Part shown: positions 61,060 through 64,000 of the stretch, one piece after another
Layout of the letters: each line of letters opens with the position of its first letter
Numbering within the stretch: position 1 is the first letter of the stretch
Made by a program: the position numbers and the translations under genes
Assembly: GCA_036023115.1 (NCBI GenBank)
Contig: JAYKKT010000076.1
Location: 4,650,001 to 4,714,000, forward strand
Source of the DNA: Brasenia schreberi
Taxonomy: Eukaryota > Streptophyta > Magnoliopsida > Nymphaeales > Cabombaceae
Reading direction: 5' to 3'
DNA: 64,000 nt
The notes under the pieces: model-generated
The model's input: the letters and a program-made list of their open reading frames with translations, nothing else
What the model was told of the DNA's origin: nothing
Databases searched by the model: none

Positions 61060-61225
61060 TGGGTGGCTGCTAAACTGATTAAAGACCAACACACCACTCC
61101 AATATGCTCATCCATATGATCACTTTCTACCTATTATTCCGGCTGCATTTCTTACATTAATGAGCTGGTAGCAGGTCTGCCTCTAAGATTTTGCCTGATT
61201 TGTATTGTCTTATGGTATGAGGTGA
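61060..61225 (+). repeat. dispersed repeat, copy 2 (partner at 46200-46390)
   Basis: Colinear with copy 1 but diverged by substitutions and small indels. It ends about 25 bases before a minus-strand Copia LTR, as copy 1 lies a little left of another. Confidence 0.7.
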
Positions 61226-61249
61226 TGGTAGCCATTTTCGAACAGTATG

Positions 61250-61534
61250 TGTTGAAAGAAATTCTATCCACACGCAGAAGAAACAAAATCAGAAAATTAC
61301 AACTTTTATCTTGGAACCACGCACAACCTCACTTTATGTGTCTCTCGCAGCCTTGGTCTTCCTGGCTGCTGCTTATTTTCTCTCACATACTCAACCCTAA
61401 GCTAAACTAGATACTTATCTTTTATAACGTAAAGGACTAACATGCCATTACTTAAGTATACTTAATAACTGGATTAGAAAATAATGAGAATGGATGCAAC
61501 ATCCAGGATCCAATATTACTCAACATTTTCAACA
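61250..61534 (-). repeat. Copia 3' LTR, 285 bases (minus-strand element)
   Basis: Perfect inverted tips TGTTGAAA and TTTCAACA. It adjoins the polypurine tract GAGGGGGAG (minus strand) and a Copia RNase H end. A TATA-like TTATAAAAG lies on the minus strand near 61415. Confidence 0.85.
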
Positions 61535-61960
61535 CTCCCCCTCAAGTGAGAGAAATATAATGATAATTCTCAACTTGCTAAGCATGGATTATAGGATTCC
61601 TTTAGGTACTGTCTTAGTTAATATATCTGCTAGTTGATCACATGATCTCATATATGCTAACTTAAATTCCCTACTGTTCACTTTTTCTTAAATAAAATGG
61701 CAGTAATCTCTATATGTTTTGTCCTCTCATGTTGAATTATATTTGAAGCAATCTGAATAGTTGTCTTGCTGTCACTTAATAAGATAATCGATGTTCACAC
61801 TCAATTGTCAGCTCCATTAATAATGATTTCAACCAGAGACCTTCACACATCTCTTGTGCCATAGCTTTGTACTCAACTTCTGCCCTAGATCTTTAAACTA
61901 CTGGATGCTTTTTTGCTTTTCCAGGATACTGCATTTCTACCTACTTTTGCATGCCTAGTC
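61535..61960 (-). mobile_element. Ty1/copia RNase H fragment
   Basis: The minus strand reads RAEVEYKAMAQEMCEGLWLK, then IASNIIQHERTKHIEI and DQLADILTKTVPKES, the copia pol C-terminus. It is attached to the LTR at 61250-61534. Upstream pol is lost; a hAT-like terminus follows at about 62100. Confidence 0.85.
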
Positions 61961-62094
61961 TGTATTTATAAATATTTCAATATTTAGTAAGGTAACAAGA
62001 GAATCTAGAAGCAAGGGAATGGCATGAAAAAGGGTTTGGGAAGAAGCAGAAATTAATTTTGTAACTTTCAAATTTTCAGATTTTATAACAGAGA

Positions 62095-62296
62095 AATCAA
62101 CGTCGACTCGTACGATACGGGGTATATCGTATGATATGATATGATACAACTCTATATCGTACGATACGGTATGATAGAACATGATAAATCGCTTATTGCG
62201 ATATGTGCCCTCGTATCATATCGTATCATATACTCATACGATACGCGATAAAATTGTATCGTATCATACAATACAATATGATTTTTAGAACATTGG
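62095..62296. repeat. GATACGATAC-rich block, hAT-like terminus
   Basis: Dense TATCGTATGATAC words. The right end, read inward, is CAATGTTCTAAAAATC, resembling the hAT ends at 1789, 5007 and 10934. The opposite terminus and a TSD were not found. It lies between two Copia fragments of opposite orientation. Confidence 0.5.
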
Positions 62297-63278
62297 TTAA
62301 AAATGGTTTTTTGAATGGTTGATTAAAGGAAGAAGTATACATGAAACTTCCTCTTGGTCTTAACATACCTAGAAACCAAGTTTTGCGGCTCAAAAGAGCT
62401 TTGTATGTTCTAAAACAAGTTGCTAATGCTTGATTTGATAAAATGACCGAATTCATGATATTGTATGGATTTATGTTATATTGACACAACTTTGTTTATA
62501 AGAAAGTCTTCTGCAAGTATTATTATACTTTTGCTCTACGTTGATGATATGATTATTACGGTGATGATAATGCGATATCAACGAGCTTAAACAATTCTTG
62601 AGCCAAAACTTTGAGATGAAGGATCTTGGTCCTTTAAGCTATTTTTTGGGGTTGAGGTTCCTTCTTTTAATGATGGTATATTCCTATCTCAAGCCAAGTA
62701 TGCCTCGATATCATTTCTCGGGCTAGACTTACAGACAACAAAGTTGAGCATACTCCACTTGAACAAAATGTTCGGTTTATTCCATAGGATGATACTTTAC
62801 TAGATGATCAGACTCTTTATTGCCGGTTAGTTGGGAGTACGATCTATCCTACGGTGACTCAACTTTGACATCTCCTGTGTTGTTCATTTGGTAAGTCGAT
62901 TCATGGTTGAACCACTTTCCACACATGTGTTATACTACTATTCTTTGGATTCTCAGATACATCGATAGCACGTTTCTTTGATGGTCTTCATTTCCTCTTG
63001 ATTCTTCTTTGGTTCTACGTGCTTATTCAAATGTTGATTGGGGTGGTGATGTAAATGACAATCACTCCACTATAGGTTACTGCATTTTTCTTGATAACTC
63101 TCTTATCTCATGAAAATGCAAGAAACAATAAAAGGTATTTCTTTCTTCCACTGAAGTTGAATATCGTGCAATGGCCAATACTATCATTGAATTAACTTGG
63201 CTAAGACAACTACTTCAGGACTTGACAATGACATTGGAAGCCCCTCCAACCATATACTGCAACAACAAAAGTGCTATG
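62297..63278 (+). mobile_element. Ty1/copia RT-RNase H fragment
   Basis: Plus strand: EEVYMKLPLGLNIP, VLRLKRALYVLKQ, the LLLYVDDM-like stretch near 62530 (in shifted frame), YFLG-like near 62640, YCRLVGSTIYPT, then an RNase H piece ending at a CNNKSAM-like stretch. Many stops are present. It is cut abruptly at the LTR-like block at 63279. Confidence 0.8.
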
Positions 63279-63546
63279 TGTTAGAGAATGAAGTCAGATC
63301 CCGGGTCCCAATATCGGACCCATGTAGCTCCTAGTTCATGTTTTGTACGTCTTGCATATTTTAATTAATAGTATGGGTAGTTTAGTCATTTCAAGTTAGA
63401 GTCATAATATAAGTTGTAATTAGGGGTTTAATAAGAAGAGTGGGGCGGTAGCCAGGTAGAGAAGGCTGGGTGCCGACTTCTACATGTGTGCATATTGAAA
63501 AGTTCTTCTCCAATCTACTGAAATATAAGTCTTCTTGATTCTATCA
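63279..63546. repeat. LTR-like block, 268 bases
   Basis: Starts TGTTAGAGAATG and ends GATTCTATCA, i.e. TG...CA with weakly inverted tips. It lies between two Copia pol fragments of opposite strand. No TSD was found. It could be a solo LTR or an LTR joined by deletion. Confidence 0.4.
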
Positions 63547-64000
63547 AATAATCACATGATCATAGTTAGTTTTGCTACCGGTGCAAAAGTTTCATTGTAG
63601 TCTATTCCATAAGATTGAATGTATCCTTTTGCCACCAAACGTGTCTTATATCTTTCAATGCTCCCATTTGCCCTATATTTTATGGTATACACCCATTCCA
63701 GTGGTTTTTTGTTGGGTGGTAGTGTCACCAATTCACATGTGCTCTTTTTATTAAGAGCATTTAGTTTATCTTTCATGGTTGCCCTCCATTTTGGATCCAC
63801 CATTATTGGTTCTGTATTTTTTGGTATAGATTCAACACTAGCATTTAATATAAACCTTTTGTAGTTCTTGGACATACCTTCATATGAGACATACTGAGGG
63901 ATATGATGCACACTTGTTCTATATCCTTTCCTGATTGCAATTGGCAACTCTAGCTCCTTAATAGATGAATTTGAAGGTGGATTTCGAGCATTCGGCTATG
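63547..64000 (-). mobile_element. Ty1/copia RT N-terminal fragment, continues past window
   Basis: The minus strand reads [49 protein letters not shown] and [15 protein letters not shown], then [10 protein letters not shown]: the linker and first part of a copia RVT_2 domain, with no internal stop over about 130 codons. It breaks at about 63552 next to the LTR-like block. Confidence 0.85.

Noticed and set aside
1..64000. Search for CRISPR-like arrays, rRNA or tRNA genes and bacterial operons
   Set aside because: None was seen. The regular repeats present are microsatellites, tandem duplications and transposon ends, and the genes have introns.

Overview
The window is nuclear DNA from a flowering plant. 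Two ordinary plant genes with canonical introns lie in about 55 kb of transposon debris. The genes are a TIR1/AFB-family auxin-receptor F-box gene (minus strand, 3 exons, 5504-12679) and a plant VAP4-type MSP-domain gene (plus strand, 7 exons, 44103-45571). There are no bacterial features: no operons, no CRISPR array, and no rRNA or tRNA that I could see. The species cannot be fixed from the sequence. The AFB sequence mixes AFB2/3-like and AFB4/5-like residues, which fits a non-grass angiosperm, but that is only an impression.

Layout. 1-741: 5' part of an RTE-clade LINE (copy A). 1668-5396: 3' fragment of an old RTE (copy B), split by a decayed 3.2-kb hAT transposon with an 8-bp target-site duplication (TSD). 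5504-12679: the AFB gene. Its 4.7-kb first intron holds two nested Mutator-like elements, each with a perfect 10-bp TSD, and a short hAT derivative related to the upstream hAT. 13.9-18.1 kb: a putative long-TIR element carrying a decayed plant-mobile-domain (PMD) gene. 20.4-23.5 kb: Copia and L1-LINE fragments. 24.9-25.6 kb: a repeat block containing a long AT microsatellite. 27.9-31.6 kb: a Ty3/gypsy pol of Tat/Ogre type with the extra RNase H. 33.5-37.7 kb: a decayed Copia. 40051-43311: full-length RTE copy C. 44.1-45.6 kb: the VAP4-type gene. 46.6-59.6 kb: a decayed minus-strand Copia hosting RTE copies D and E, with copy F inserted in E. 61.2-64.0 kb: pieces of three further Copia elements and one hAT-like terminus.

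The most informative system is the RTE LINE family (single long reading frame with endonuclease and reverse transcriptase, conserved 5' end ACTCCGCCC, GTT-repeat 3' tail). Copies C, D and F are full length (about 3.26-3.28 kb) with perfect 17-19-bp TSDs. C and D share several inactivating lesions, including a lost catalytic Asp (FADD to FAYD), yet sit in different target sites. This suggests that defective templates were mobilised in trans. D and F also form a 3.3-kb inverted pair.

For the auxin receptor, the coding sequence looks intact (584 codons). The site that miR393 targets in TIR1/AFB2/AFB3 mRNAs has about 7 mismatches here, and one auxin-pocket residue differs (Val in place of the Leu404 equivalent). 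Repeat boundaries were found by eye from TSDs and cross-comparison of copies. No database search was possible.
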